From positions 62,001 to 126,000 of the forward strand of contig NZ_CANMFS010000008.1 of the NCBI RefSeq assembly GCF_947497275.1: DNA of 64,000 bases, in the 5' to 3' direction. This document shows, in pieces, positions 1 through 7,636 of the stretch; the stretch's first letter is position 1, and every line of letters begins with the position of its first letter. The translations under genes and the position numbers were made by a program. This DNA is from an uncultured Sulfitobacter sp. (GTDB lineage: Bacteria > Pseudomonadota > Alphaproteobacteria > Rhodobacterales > Rhodobacteraceae). The notes beneath the pieces were generated by a model. That model ran no database searches, was not told the DNA's origin, and saw only the letters and a program-made list of their open reading frames with translations.

Positions 1-194
1 GGATACGCGGTGACGATCTTCTGGCGCGCTCTCTCCGGACAGAGCGGGTGGCGTTCGTGCCGGGACATGCGTTTTTCGCGGATGGATCGGGGGCCAACAC
101 CATTCGCCTGAGTTTCAGCAGCACCGACGAGGCGACGATCGACGCGGGCATCGCGCGGTTGGGTGCGCTGATTTCTGCCGTAGCGGCTGAGTGA
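1..194 (+). CDS. PLP-dependent aminotransferase, C-terminal fragment (cut by window edge)
   Basis: The reading frame is open from the left edge and stops at 192-194. The last ~63 residues include VAFVPGHAFFADG, then NTIRLSFSS, then an amphipathic tail ending GIARLGALISAVAAE. This is the usual C-terminal pattern of fold-type I aminotransferases of the 2-aminoadipate/MocR kind, where 'vPG..F...G' is followed by 'lRLsfs' and an 'eGi.rLa' helix. The substrate cannot be judged because the catalytic lysine region lies outside the window. Confidence 0.6.
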   Translation, partial: IRGDDLLARSLRTERVAFVPGHAFFADGSGANTIRLSFSSTDEATIDAGIARLGALISAVAAE

Positions 195-234
195 GCGATT
201 GAACGCATGCGCACACGCGCATAAAGTGCGCGCC

Positions 235-882
235 ATGAGATTTCCGCTGGCCCTTGCCTTGATCACCCTTGCGGCCCCGCTGGCTGCGCATCCGCACATT
301 TTCATCAACACCGGACTGAAGGTTCTGATCGACGAACAGAACCGTCTGACCCATGTCGAGGTGACATGGGAATACGACGATCTGTATTCGCTGCTGGTGA
401 CCGAGGATCTGGGGATAGATGCGGATTACAACGGTGTTCTGACCGCGGAAGACAAGGCCAGGCTGACCGGTTTCGACATGCAGTGGATCGAGGGATACAA
501 CGGGGATCTGGTGGCCGCGCTGAACGGCGCGCGACTGGATCTGTCCGGTCCGTCCGCCCCGACGGCGACGCTGGACGATGGGCGGGTGATCACGACCCAT
601 GTCCGCGCGGTCAACGGCGCGCCGGTAATGGATGGCACGCTGAGCCTGCGGCCCTACGACGGCAGCTACTACACCGCCTACGACGTCGAACGCCCTGTAA
701 CCGTCGAGGGGCGAACAGGCTGTGATATCCTGCAGGAGATGCCGGACATGGACGGCGCGCTGGCGATGACCAAGGCGGAGCTGAGCCAGATCCCCGAAGA
801 TATCGACCTTGCCGATGAAGGCTATGGCGATATCGGTGCGCGGTTTGCCACGGACGTACGGATCACATGCGCCGCGCTCTGA
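235..882 (+). CDS. DUF1007 family periplasmic protein (ZevA-like)
   Basis: A 215-residue protein with an N-terminal signal peptide (MRFPLALALITLAAPLAA) and the AHPHIF motif right after the predicted cleavage site, typical of DUF1007. I chose the ATG at 235 rather than an upstream ATG at 199, because the signal peptide begins there and the upstream extension (NACAHAHKVRA) is not signal-like. DUF1007 genes are commonly coupled to NicO-family metal permeases, and here the next gene overlaps it by 16 bases. In Haemophilus influenzae the equivalent pair (ZevA/ZevB) is reported to act in zinc uptake. The metal handled here is inference. Confidence 0.8.
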   Translation: MRFPLALALITLAAPLAAHPHIFINTGLKVLIDEQNRLTHVEVTWEYDDLYSLLVTEDLGIDADYNGVLTAEDKARLTGFDMQWIEGYNGDLVAALNGARLDLSGPSAPTATLDDGRVITTHVRAVNGAPVMDGTLSLRPYDGSYYTAYDVERPVTVEGRTGCDILQEMPDMDGALAMTKAELSQIPEDIDLADEGYGDIGARFATDVRITCAAL

Positions 883-1766
883 GCATTGCGGTGCTGCTCG
901 CCGTTGTGGCGTTGGGTTGGCTGTGGCTTGGCGGCGGGTTCGATGCGCTGGCGGTCTGGGCTGCCGAGTGGCAACGCGCGTTTCAGAACGGCATCGCGCG
1001 GACCCTGCGGGCCCTGCGCGGGGGCGAGCCGGGGGCTTATGCCGCGTTGATGACAAGCTGTTTCGCCTACGGGTTTTTCCACGCCATCGGGCCGGGGCAT
1101 GGCAAGCTTTTGGTGGGCGGCTACGGCGTGGCGCGGGCGGTGCCGATGCTGCGGCTGTCGCTGATCGCGCTGCTGTCAAGCCTAGGACAGGCGGTCACGG
1201 CGGTCGTGCTGGCCTATGCGGGCATCTGGCTGCTGGGGCTGACCCGCGATGCGATGATCGGTGCGGCGGAACGGACACTGGCCCCGCTGAGCTATGCGTT
1301 GATCGCGGGTATCGGCGGGTGGCTTTTGCTGCGCGGCGCGCGGCATCTGTGGCAGGCGCGCGCGCCCCATGACCATGCGCATACCGGTGATGGTGCTGCG
1401 TGCAGCAGCTGCGGGCACAGCCACGGCCCCTCGCTGGAGGAAGCAGGGGCCGCCACCAGCCTGCGCGAAGCGTTGCTGCTGATCGGGGGCATCGCCGTGC
1501 GCCCCTGCACCGGGGCGCTGTTCGTGTTGTTGATCACGTGGCAGATGGGCATTGCGGCGGCGGGCATCGCGGGTGCCTTCGCGATGGCGCTGGGCACCGC
1601 GTCTGTCACGGTCGCAGTCGGTATCGCGGCCAGCGGTTTTCGCGGCGGGGTCTTGCGCAGTGTTGCGGGGGCGCGGTCGCTGGTGTGGATCGTGCCGGTG
1701 ATCGAAATCGCGGCGGGCGCTTTCGTGATCGTGCTGTCCGTGGGATTGCTCGTTCGGGCGTTGTGA
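867..1766 (+). CDS. NicO/RcnA-family metal permease (ZevB-like)
   Basis: A 299-residue multi-span membrane protein. The signature HAIGPGHGK, at about residues 72-80, is the conserved metal-binding motif of the HoxN/NicO family. A histidine- and cysteine-rich loop (HDHAHTGDG, then CSSCGHSHG) at about residues 168-187 is a likely metal-gathering segment. The last helices include a conserved 'RPCTGAL' segment. Its start overlaps the DUF1007 gene, so the two are translationally linked. RcnA members export Ni/Co, whereas ZevB-type members paired with DUF1007 are linked to zinc import. The pairing favours the latter but does not prove it. Confidence 0.82.
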   Translation: MRRALSIAVLLAVVALGWLWLGGGFDALAVWAAEWQRAFQNGIARTLRALRGGEPGAYAALMTSCFAYGFFHAIGPGHGKLLVGGYGVARAVPMLRLSLIALLSSLGQAVTAVVLAYAGIWLLGLTRDAMIGAAERTLAPLSYALIAGIGGWLLLRGARHLWQARAPHDHAHTGDGAACSSCGHSHGPSLEEAGAATSLREALLLIGGIAVRPCTGALFVLLITWQMGIAAAGIAGAFAMALGTASVTVAVGIAASGFRGGVLRSVAGARSLVWIVPVIEIAAGAFVIVLSVGLLVRAL

Positions 1767-1778
1767 AGGCCCGCCCGA

Positions 1779-2759
1779 TCAATAGATCGACATGTAGCGG
1801 ATGATGATTGGCGTCAGCGTGATCAGGAACAGGGCGGGCAGCATGAGCACCGACATCACACCCGACATCTGCACCGGCAGCTTGTTCGCCTTCTCCTGCG
1901 CGTTCAGCTCGCGCAACTGGCGCATTTCAGTGGCGTAGGTCCTGAGCGCACTCGTCAGGCTGGTGCCGAATTGCAGCGACTGCACGATCACGAGGGCAAA
2001 GGATTTAGCCTCGTCGATGCCCATCCGGTCTGCCATGTCGAAAAGTGCGGCCTCGCGGTCGCGGCCGGCGCCGATCTCGATCTGTAACAGCACGAATTCA
2101 TAGGCGATTTCCGGGGCGACCCGACCCAGTTCCTTGCCGACCCGCGTGATCGCCGCATCAAAGCCCAAGCCAGCCTCGACCGAGATCTGTACCAGATCGA
2201 GTGCGTTCGGGAACGCTTCGCGGATCTTCTGTTGCCGGGCCTTGATCCGGCTTTTGAGCCAATAGCCCGGCCCGTAGAACCCCACACCCGCGCCGATTGC
2301 CGCGATTTGCAGCAGCCGCAAAGGTGCGGTCGTGAGGATCGCGTCCGCCATCCCCGCTGGCAGCAACTGCGCGCGCGCCAAGGCGACACCGGCGAACACG
2401 AGCACTGGCGTGGCAAAGGCGAGCAACAGACGGATGAGAAAGAACAGCTCGACCACGTCCGGGCGTTCGAACCCCAGTTTGCCAAGCTGGAACCGGATCT
2501 GCATCCGCTCCGAGGGATCTTCGGGGATTAATGCTTTCTTCCAGCCGGTGGGCGCGCGCTCGTCGCCCTTGGTCAGGGTCGGCTGATCGGCGTCGCGGTT
2601 GTTCATGGAGGCGGACACCCGGCGGATCCGGGCGGCCGTCGTGTCGCGCATTGCGTAGAGACCGGCGGCACCCATCAACAAGAGCACCGTGGCGATCGCC
2701 GCGAAGGAAAGCATCAGCATCTCGGAGGAGGCAACGCGGGAAAGTGGGATATCGAACAT
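1779..2759 (-). CDS. tadC: Tad pilus inner-membrane protein TadC (T2SSF domain)
   Basis: A 326-residue membrane protein of the type II secretion F family, the platform of the Flp/Tad pilus machine. It has an N-terminal membrane segment (MLSFAAIATVLLLMGAAGLY), a cytoplasmic T2SSF domain around residues 170-300 with the helix EAGLGFDAAITRVGKEL, and C-terminal membrane helices ending ALFLITLTPIIIRYMSIY. The start at 2759 has AGGAG a few bases upstream. An upstream in-frame ATG would run into tadB. It is the last gene of the minus-strand tad run and lies 10 bases after tadB. Confidence 0.88.
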   Translation of the reverse strand: MFDIPLSRVASSEMLMLSFAAIATVLLLMGAAGLYAMRDTTAARIRRVSASMNNRDADQPTLTKGDERAPTGWKKALIPEDPSERMQIRFQLGKLGFERPDVVELFFLIRLLLAFATPVLVFAGVALARAQLLPAGMADAILTTAPLRLLQIAAIGAGVGFYGPGYWLKSRIKARQQKIREAFPNALDLVQISVEAGLGFDAAITRVGKELGRVAPEIAYEFVLLQIEIGAGRDREAALFDMADRMGIDEAKSFALVIVQSLQFGTSLTSALRTYATEMRQLRELNAQEKANKLPVQMSGVMSVLMLPALFLITLTPIIIRYMSIY

Positions 2760-2769
2760 CTGCGCGCTC

Positions 2770-3726
2770 CTAGATCCTGAAACTGACGAGCTTGCGCAGC
2801 GCAAGGAAGTTGCCGATGACGAGCGCCACGATGATCCACGCGATGGGCGCGTAGAGCGGATCGTCGCTGACGTCGCCGTAGTATTCGGGCGAGGTGAGCG
2901 ATGTGGCGAGGTAGATCAGAACCGGGAGTCCCGACAGCACATAGGCCGACATGCGCCCCTCGGACGAGATTGCCCTGACCTTGCGGCGCATGATGATGCG
3001 GTCGCGCACGACTCTCGACAGGGTGCCCAGCATATCGGCAAGATTGCCGCCGGTGCCGTGCTGGATCGAGATCGAGACGAACAGGTATTCGACGTCCTCC
3101 TGCCCGGTCCGTTCAGCGAAATCGCGAAACGCGTCCGCGAGGTAGTCTCCGTGGCTGATCTGATCGGACAGAAGGCGAAACTCGGAGCCGACGGGATCAG
3201 CCATCGTGCGCCCGACGTTGGCGATGGTGGCATTGACCGGATGGCCCACGCGCAGGCCGCGCATCATCAGGTCCAGCGCATCGGGAAGCTGCGCGGTCAG
3301 CAGCTCCATCCGTTTGGCGTGCCGGCGTTTGATGATCCACAGCACAATCGCAGCGGAGGTCACGAGGCCAGCGGGCAGGGCAAGAGGGAGGGGCAGGATC
3401 AGCGTTGCACCGGCGGCGAGAACCACGCCGCCAACCCCTGCCGCGAGCGCAAGCACCATTCCGCGTCCCTCCAGATTGGCGCGGCGCAGCAATAGCGGCA
3501 GATCCCCGACGATGGGCAGGATTCTTCCGCTTGACGTACGCGCGCTGGATTTGACGATTGCAGCGGCCTCGGCACCGGCCCCTTCGGGGCGCAGCGCGCG
3601 TAATCGTGCCGCACGCTTGCGGTCCTGTACCGTTTCGGGCGCAAAGATCAGCCGCGCGGCAACAACCGCCAGAAGCAGACATCCCAGCAGGCCGAACAGC
3701 ACCATCAACATGAGCGTCGCGTCCAT
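2770..3726 (-). CDS. tadB: Tad pilus inner-membrane protein TadB (T2SSF domain)
   Basis: A 318-residue T2SSF-family protein. It has an N-terminal membrane helix (LMLMVLFGLLGCLLLAVVAA), central helices around 90-135, the conserved T2SSF region with LPDALDLMMRGLRVGHPVNA near residue 160, and a C-terminal hydrophobic pair. Its ATG follows the tadA stop codon directly with no spacer, so translation is probably coupled. TadB and TadC together form the platform on which the TadA ATPase acts. Length and order (tadA-tadB-tadC) match other tad loci. Confidence 0.9.
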   Translation of the reverse strand: MDATLMLMVLFGLLGCLLLAVVAARLIFAPETVQDRKRAARLRALRPEGAGAEAAAIVKSSARTSSGRILPIVGDLPLLLRRANLEGRGMVLALAAGVGGVVLAAGATLILPLPLALPAGLVTSAAIVLWIIKRRHAKRMELLTAQLPDALDLMMRGLRVGHPVNATIANVGRTMADPVGSEFRLLSDQISHGDYLADAFRDFAERTGQEDVEYLFVSISIQHGTGGNLADMLGTLSRVVRDRIIMRRKVRAISSEGRMSAYVLSGLPVLIYLATSLTSPEYYGDVSDDPLYAPIAWIIVALVIGNFLALRKLVSFRI

Positions 3727-5151
3727 CTATGCCGCCTTTTCACCGGGAGCGAAGGCATCGGCGGCCAGCGGTACGCCGGACGCCATTAGCGCCTCGAAGC
3801 ATTTCGGCCGCACGCCGGTGGCCATCATGCGCCCCCGCACGCGGCCTTCGTCGTCCACGCCCATTTTCTTGAAAACAAAGATATCCTGCATCATGATCAC
3901 ATCGCCTTCGATCCCGACGATCTCGGAAATGCTCATCACCCGGCGGCTGCCGTCGGACAGGCGGTTGAGTTGCAGTACGATCTGGAGACCGGCGGCGATC
4001 TGGTAACGGACCGCCTGCATCGGGAAATCATTGCCGACCATGGTGACCATCTGCTCAAGGCGGCTGACCGCGTCGCGGGCGGTGTTGGCGTGAATCGTGG
4101 TCATCGAGCCGTCGTGGCCAGTGTTCATCGCCTGCAACATGTCGAAGGCCTCGGCGCCGCGCACCTCTCCGACCATGATCCGGTCGGGTCGCATCCGCAG
4201 CGCGTTTACCAGAAGATCGCGCTGGGTGATCGCGCCCTTTCCTTCGGCGTTGGAGGGGCGCGTTTCCAATCGCACGACATGGTCTTGCTGCAACTGCAAC
4301 TCGGCGGCGTCTTCGATGGTGACCATGCGCTGGCGCGGGTCGATGAAGGCCGACATCGCGTTGAGCATCGTCGTCTTGCCCGATCCTGTGCCGCCAGAAA
4401 TCAGACAGTTCATCCGCCCCTTCACGGCGGCCTCGAGAAACAGCGCCGCCGGACGGCTGAGCGCGCCGTGCTCTAGCAGTTTGTCCATGCGCAGCGGTGT
4501 TTTCGAGAATTTGCGGATCGACAGGCTGGGCCCGTCGATGGCGCAGGGGCGGATGATCGCGTTCACACGGCTGCCGTCCTCAAGCCGTGCGTCGACCCAG
4601 GGTTGGCTTTCGTCGATCCGCCGACCGACGGAGGATACGATCTTGTCGATGATCCGCAACAGGTGGCGTTCGTCGCGGAACGAGATATCGGCGCGTTCCA
4701 GCAGACCCGCGCGTTCAACAAAGACGGTATCGGTACCGTTGACCAGAATGTCGCTGACCGAAGGGTCGGCGAGCAGCGGTTCCAGCGGGCCTAGGCCCAG
4801 AACCTCGTGGAGCAGCTCGTCGATCAATTGCTTGAAAGCCGGTCCGGGCATCAGCTGGTTTTGGGATTTGAGGTGGTCCGCCGCGAGGTTCGCAATTTCG
4901 CGGCGCAGGTCATCGCGGCTGACCTTGTCGAGCACGGTTAGGTTGAGCTTGTCGAGCACCAGTTCATGCAGTGCGCTTTTCAGCGCGGTCTGCGATCCGG
5001 CGGGACGCGCGAGCGGGTTGTGCGGGGGTGCGGGTGTTGGCGCGACCGGTTTCCGCGCAGGTTCCGCCGTTGTCGGCGGCGGAACGGATGGCGCAGCAGG
5101 CCGGGCTTGCGTGGGCGCATCGGGGCGGGATTGATTGAACGCTTTGAACAT
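3727..5151 (-). CDS. tadA: Tad pilus assembly ATPase TadA/CpaF
   Basis: A 474-residue secretion ATPase of the VirB11/CpaF family. After a proline/alanine-rich N-terminal tail (to about residue 65) come the N-terminal domain, Walker A GGTGSGKTT at about 252-260, Walker B/Asp-box residues in DRIMVGEVRG, and the His-box MTTIHANTARDAVSRLE. It powers pilus polymerisation at the inner membrane. The start at 5151 has AAAGGAG upstream; an in-frame ATG at 5181 lacks a site and would overlap tadZ. The stop codon abuts tadB. Confidence 0.93.
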   Translation of the reverse strand: MFKAFNQSRPDAPTQARPAAPSVPPPTTAEPARKPVAPTPAPPHNPLARPAGSQTALKSALHELVLDKLNLTVLDKVSRDDLRREIANLAADHLKSQNQLMPGPAFKQLIDELLHEVLGLGPLEPLLADPSVSDILVNGTDTVFVERAGLLERADISFRDERHLLRIIDKIVSSVGRRIDESQPWVDARLEDGSRVNAIIRPCAIDGPSLSIRKFSKTPLRMDKLLEHGALSRPAALFLEAAVKGRMNCLISGGTGSGKTTMLNAMSAFIDPRQRMVTIEDAAELQLQQDHVVRLETRPSNAEGKGAITQRDLLVNALRMRPDRIMVGEVRGAEAFDMLQAMNTGHDGSMTTIHANTARDAVSRLEQMVTMVGNDFPMQAVRYQIAAGLQIVLQLNRLSDGSRRVMSISEIVGIEGDVIMMQDIFVFKKMGVDDEGRVRGRMMATGVRPKCFEALMASGVPLAADAFAPGEKAA

Positions 5152-5188
5152 CTCGGGTCTCCTTTGGCCGGGTGCGCGCACGGGGCTG

Positions 5189-6517
5189 TCAGCTGGCCCG
5201 CGGTGCGGAAAAGATCGTTTCGCTCAACCGTGCAATGGCACGCGCCATGCCAGAGCGTTTCGCGCATTGTTGCAACGGGACGCCTAGATCGGAGGCGCGG
5301 CGGGCGGTTTTTGCGTCCATGGGGATCCAGTGCGTGAAAGGTCGCCCGATCAGCGTTTCGCATTCGCGCAGGGCAGCACTCATGAACATCGGCTTTTTCT
5401 GCTGATTGACGGCAACATCCACGGGCAGAGTCATGTGTTCTTCGGCGATCAGATCCATCAGGCGGCGCGTGCGTTTGACTGCCGGAAGGCTGGTGTCGGT
5501 AACGATCAGAACGCGGTCTGCTTTGTCGAGGACGGGGGTGATCCACGCGTCTATCGCCTGTGGCATGTCGAGGACGATATGGTCGTATCGGGCTTTGAGC
5601 GCGTCGATGAGTGCCGCAAGAGATATCGCATTCAAAGCGCCGAGCGGGGCGAAGATGTCGGGGGCGGTCAATACGTCGACGCCGCTTTGGTGTGGAACCA
5701 TCGCCGTGTCGAGAAAGTCGCGCGACGCGGTTTTGGCGCCTTTGAGAAACGCGCTGGCCTCGGCGCTGTCGGGCAGATCCATGCACATCGCCACGGCACC
5801 GCTTTGAATGTCGAGATCGACAAGGGCGGTGGTTCCTTCGGGCGCGCGGCCTGCCTGCGCCACGGCAAGGTTGACCGCAAGAGTGGTCGCCCCGGCGCCC
5901 CCGCGCGCGCGCATTACAACCGTGATCTGACCCTGCGCAGCTGTCGTGCGGCCGCGTGCGGTGCGCGCATCTGTCGGGACCGGTGCGCCGTTGGACGGCG
6001 CGTCCGCGTGTGACGGGGCGGGCAGATCGGAGGCTTGCGTTTCGGGGGGATCGGCGAACATGTTTTCGGCATCGGCATCGGCATCGGCATCGGCATCGGC
6101 ATCGGCATCGGCATCGGCATCGGCATCGGGTACGGTAAGGATGTCGGCGACGCCCGCTTCTCTAAACCGGTCCGCCCATGCGTCGGAAAGCTGTTTGGAC
6201 GACACTGCCACGCAGTGCAGCGTCGCGTCCTGGCGCGCGAGAAGTTCGGTGACTGCGTCCAGATCGGTTGTGGGGCTTTCGCTGATCTCGAACACGACAA
6301 AATCAAGCGTGGACCAGTCGTAGCGATTGCGCACAAGCGCCTCCGCGAGGGTAGCGTTTTCCGATAGGCCGCAGACGCCAGTGTCCTGCGCCATCTCCTG
6401 TGTCATCGCGCGCGCGATGGCCGGGTTGGTCGCGACGACAAGCACGCGGGCCATCTGCCCGCAGCCGGGCACGGCATCGGCAACCTGGCGCTCGATATCA
6501 TGGTGGGCAAGTGTCAT
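5189..6517 (-). CDS. tadZ: Tad pilus localisation protein TadZ/CpaE with an (Asp-Ala) repeat linker
   Basis: A 442-residue ParA/MinD-superfamily protein. The N-terminal part (about 20-130) resembles an atypical receiver domain (ARVLVVATNPAIARAMTQ). The C-terminal part is a SIMIBI ATPase-like domain, with a deviant Walker A RGGAGATTLAVNLA near residue 205. The usual signature lysine is absent, as is common in CpaE/TadZ. The linker between the domains holds an uninterrupted Asp-Ala repeat encoded by a hexanucleotide array, followed by ENMFADPP. AGGAG precedes the ATG. TadZ proteins place the Tad machine at a cell pole. The repeat could change linker length in frame. Confidence 0.87.
   Translation of the reverse strand: MTLAHHDIERQVADAVPGCGQMARVLVVATNPAIARAMTQEMAQDTGVCGLSENATLAEALVRNRYDWSTLDFVVFEISESPTTDLDAVTELLARQDATLHCVAVSSKQLSDAWADRFREAGVADILTVPDADADADADADADADADADAENMFADPPETQASDLPAPSHADAPSNGAPVPTDARTARGRTTAAQGQITVVMRARGGAGATTLAVNLAVAQAGRAPEGTTALVDLDIQSGAVAMCMDLPDSAEASAFLKGAKTASRDFLDTAMVPHQSGVDVLTAPDIFAPLGALNAISLAALIDALKARYDHIVLDMPQAIDAWITPVLDKADRVLIVTDTSLPAVKRTRRLMDLIAEEHMTLPVDVAVNQQKKPMFMSAALRECETLIGRPFTHWIPMDAKTARRASDLGVPLQQCAKRSGMARAIARLSETIFSAPRAS
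6068..6127. repeat. Hexanucleotide microsatellite, 10 perfect GGCATC copies, inside tadZ
   Basis: Ten uninterrupted tandem copies of GGCATC (plus strand; GATGCC on the coding strand) lie in the tadZ linker and encode alternating Asp-Ala. The unit is six bases, so gain or loss of copies keeps the reading frame and only changes the length of an acidic flexible linker. It is the only perfect simple repeat of this length I noticed in the window. Confidence 0.95.
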
Positions 6518-6527
6518 AGCGGATCTC

Positions 6528-7151
6528 CTAGTGGATAGTCTCGGACGGGAGCGAAGCGCTCATCGAGGCGAAAGCAAAGCTGTTTCCGAGGCGGCCGCCC
6601 GCGCCACCGGCAGCGCGGGCAAGGCCGCCGAGCGGCGAGACGAAATCAAAGCGGACGTTGGTCAGCTCGACCGTGACGATAGGTGCGTAGGGCGCCCCGA
6701 CCCGGTTGAGCGCGGGATCGTAGCTGTACGAGAACCGCAGATTTTCCGGCCCTGTCCCGTGCGGCATGATTGGCGCCACCCGTGCCCAGATCGCGGCGGA
6801 CGTCGGGTGATCAAGAGAGCCTGTGCAGCTGACGGTATCTGGCGCATGGCACAGGCCGCTGCGGTCGGTACAGCGGGTGCCGTTGGGGATGTCGATTGAC
6901 AGCGTTCCGATCAGACCGCGCCTGTTCACGCGCGGCACATCCGGACAAACGGCAGGGCGTACCGTCGCCATGCGCACGGCCTGTTCGGTCGCCTTCTCCG
7001 CCCAGACGGCTGAGAAACCGAGGCGCGCGAAATCAATGACACCGAACAGCAGCAGGAAGAACAGCGCCGCCACGATGGCAAATTCCACCAGTGCCGCGCC
7101 CGCTTCGTTGCGGACGAAAGGGGACAACCAGGGGCCTAGGGCGCGCATCAT
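6528..7151 (-). CDS. TadE-family minor pseudopilin (second copy)
   Basis: A 207-residue protein starting MMRALGPWLSPFVRNEAG, with the TadE signature EAGAALVEFAIVAALFFLLLFGVIDFARLGF at about 15-46: a short basic leader, Gly before the hydrophobic stretch, and Glu at position +5-like. Four cysteines around residues 80-110 (in VCPDVP, RCTD, LCHA, VSC) could form disulfides in the exported part. The start overlaps the stop of the preceding tadE-like gene as ATGA. TadE-type minor pilins are processed by the TadV peptidase and help assemble the Flp fibre. Confidence 0.82.
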   Translation of the reverse strand: MMRALGPWLSPFVRNEAGAALVEFAIVAALFFLLLFGVIDFARLGFSAVWAEKATEQAVRMATVRPAVCPDVPRVNRRGLIGTLSIDIPNGTRCTDRSGLCHAPDTVSCTGSLDHPTSAAIWARVAPIMPHGTGPENLRFSYSYDPALNRVGAPYAPIVTVELTNVRFDFVSPLGGLARAAGGAGGRLGNSFAFASMSASLPSETIH

Positions 7152-7636
7152 CCGATGATCCGCGTGCTGTCTGAGACCGTCGTGGTCACCGTGTCGACGT
7201 CGATCCCGCCCAGCCGCATCAGACCGCTGAACGGGTAGCGGATGCGCAGGGTCGCCGTCACCGTCGCCACGGGGGCCGCGCCGCCACGGTATGCGCCGCC
7301 GATGCAATCGAGAGAGGAGGTAACGCTGTCGATGTCGACAGCGGCGGGCAGCAGCGTGTCGCCGTCGAGATCGGTGCGCACGATCTGCGCAAGCCTGGTA
7401 TCCCAACGGGTCGTGGAAGCGCCAGTGGTACAGGCGTCGCTTTCGACGACCCGGCCCAGATAACGTGTGGCGTCGCGCACGCCGGTGATTGTGGTCTGGT
7501 ATGCCCAAAAGGTGCGTCCGCCCTCGACCGCGAGGCCGATGAACAACATGAAGATCGGCAGCAACAGCGCGAATTCGACCAGCGCCGCGCCATCTTCGGC
7601 GCGGTGAAAGCGAGAGAGGCGGGGCGCGGTTCTCAT
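7148..7636 (-). CDS. TadE-family minor pseudopilin (first copy)
   Basis: A 162-residue protein. MRTAPRLSRFHRAEDG leads into AALVEFALLLPIFMLFIGLAVEG, the TadE/TadF prepilin-like leader and membrane helix. Two cysteines lie in the exported part (DACTTG and LDCIGG). I chose the ATG at 7636 because it overlaps the upstream gene's stop (ATGA) and puts the leader at the N-terminus; the longer open frame upstream is antisense-like arginine-rich sequence. Its own stop overlaps the start of the second tadE-like gene, so the three pseudopilin genes form a coupled run. Confidence 0.82.
   Translation of the reverse strand: MRTAPRLSRFHRAEDGAALVEFALLLPIFMLFIGLAVEGGRTFWAYQTTITGVRDATRYLGRVVESDACTTGASTTRWDTRLAQIVRTDLDGDTLLPAAVDIDSVTSSLDCIGGAYRGGAAPVATVTATLRIRYPFSGLMRLGGIDVDTVTTTVSDSTRIIG

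Noticed and set aside
115-1179. 354-residue open frame on the minus strand
   Set aside because: It is arginine/proline-rich and antisense to the DUF1007 and NicO genes, which have clear motifs; it is a by-product of high GC content.
6068-6127. Reading the hexanucleotide array as a CRISPR or origin iteron
   Set aside because: The units are six bases with no spacers, and they lie inside the tadZ coding frame.
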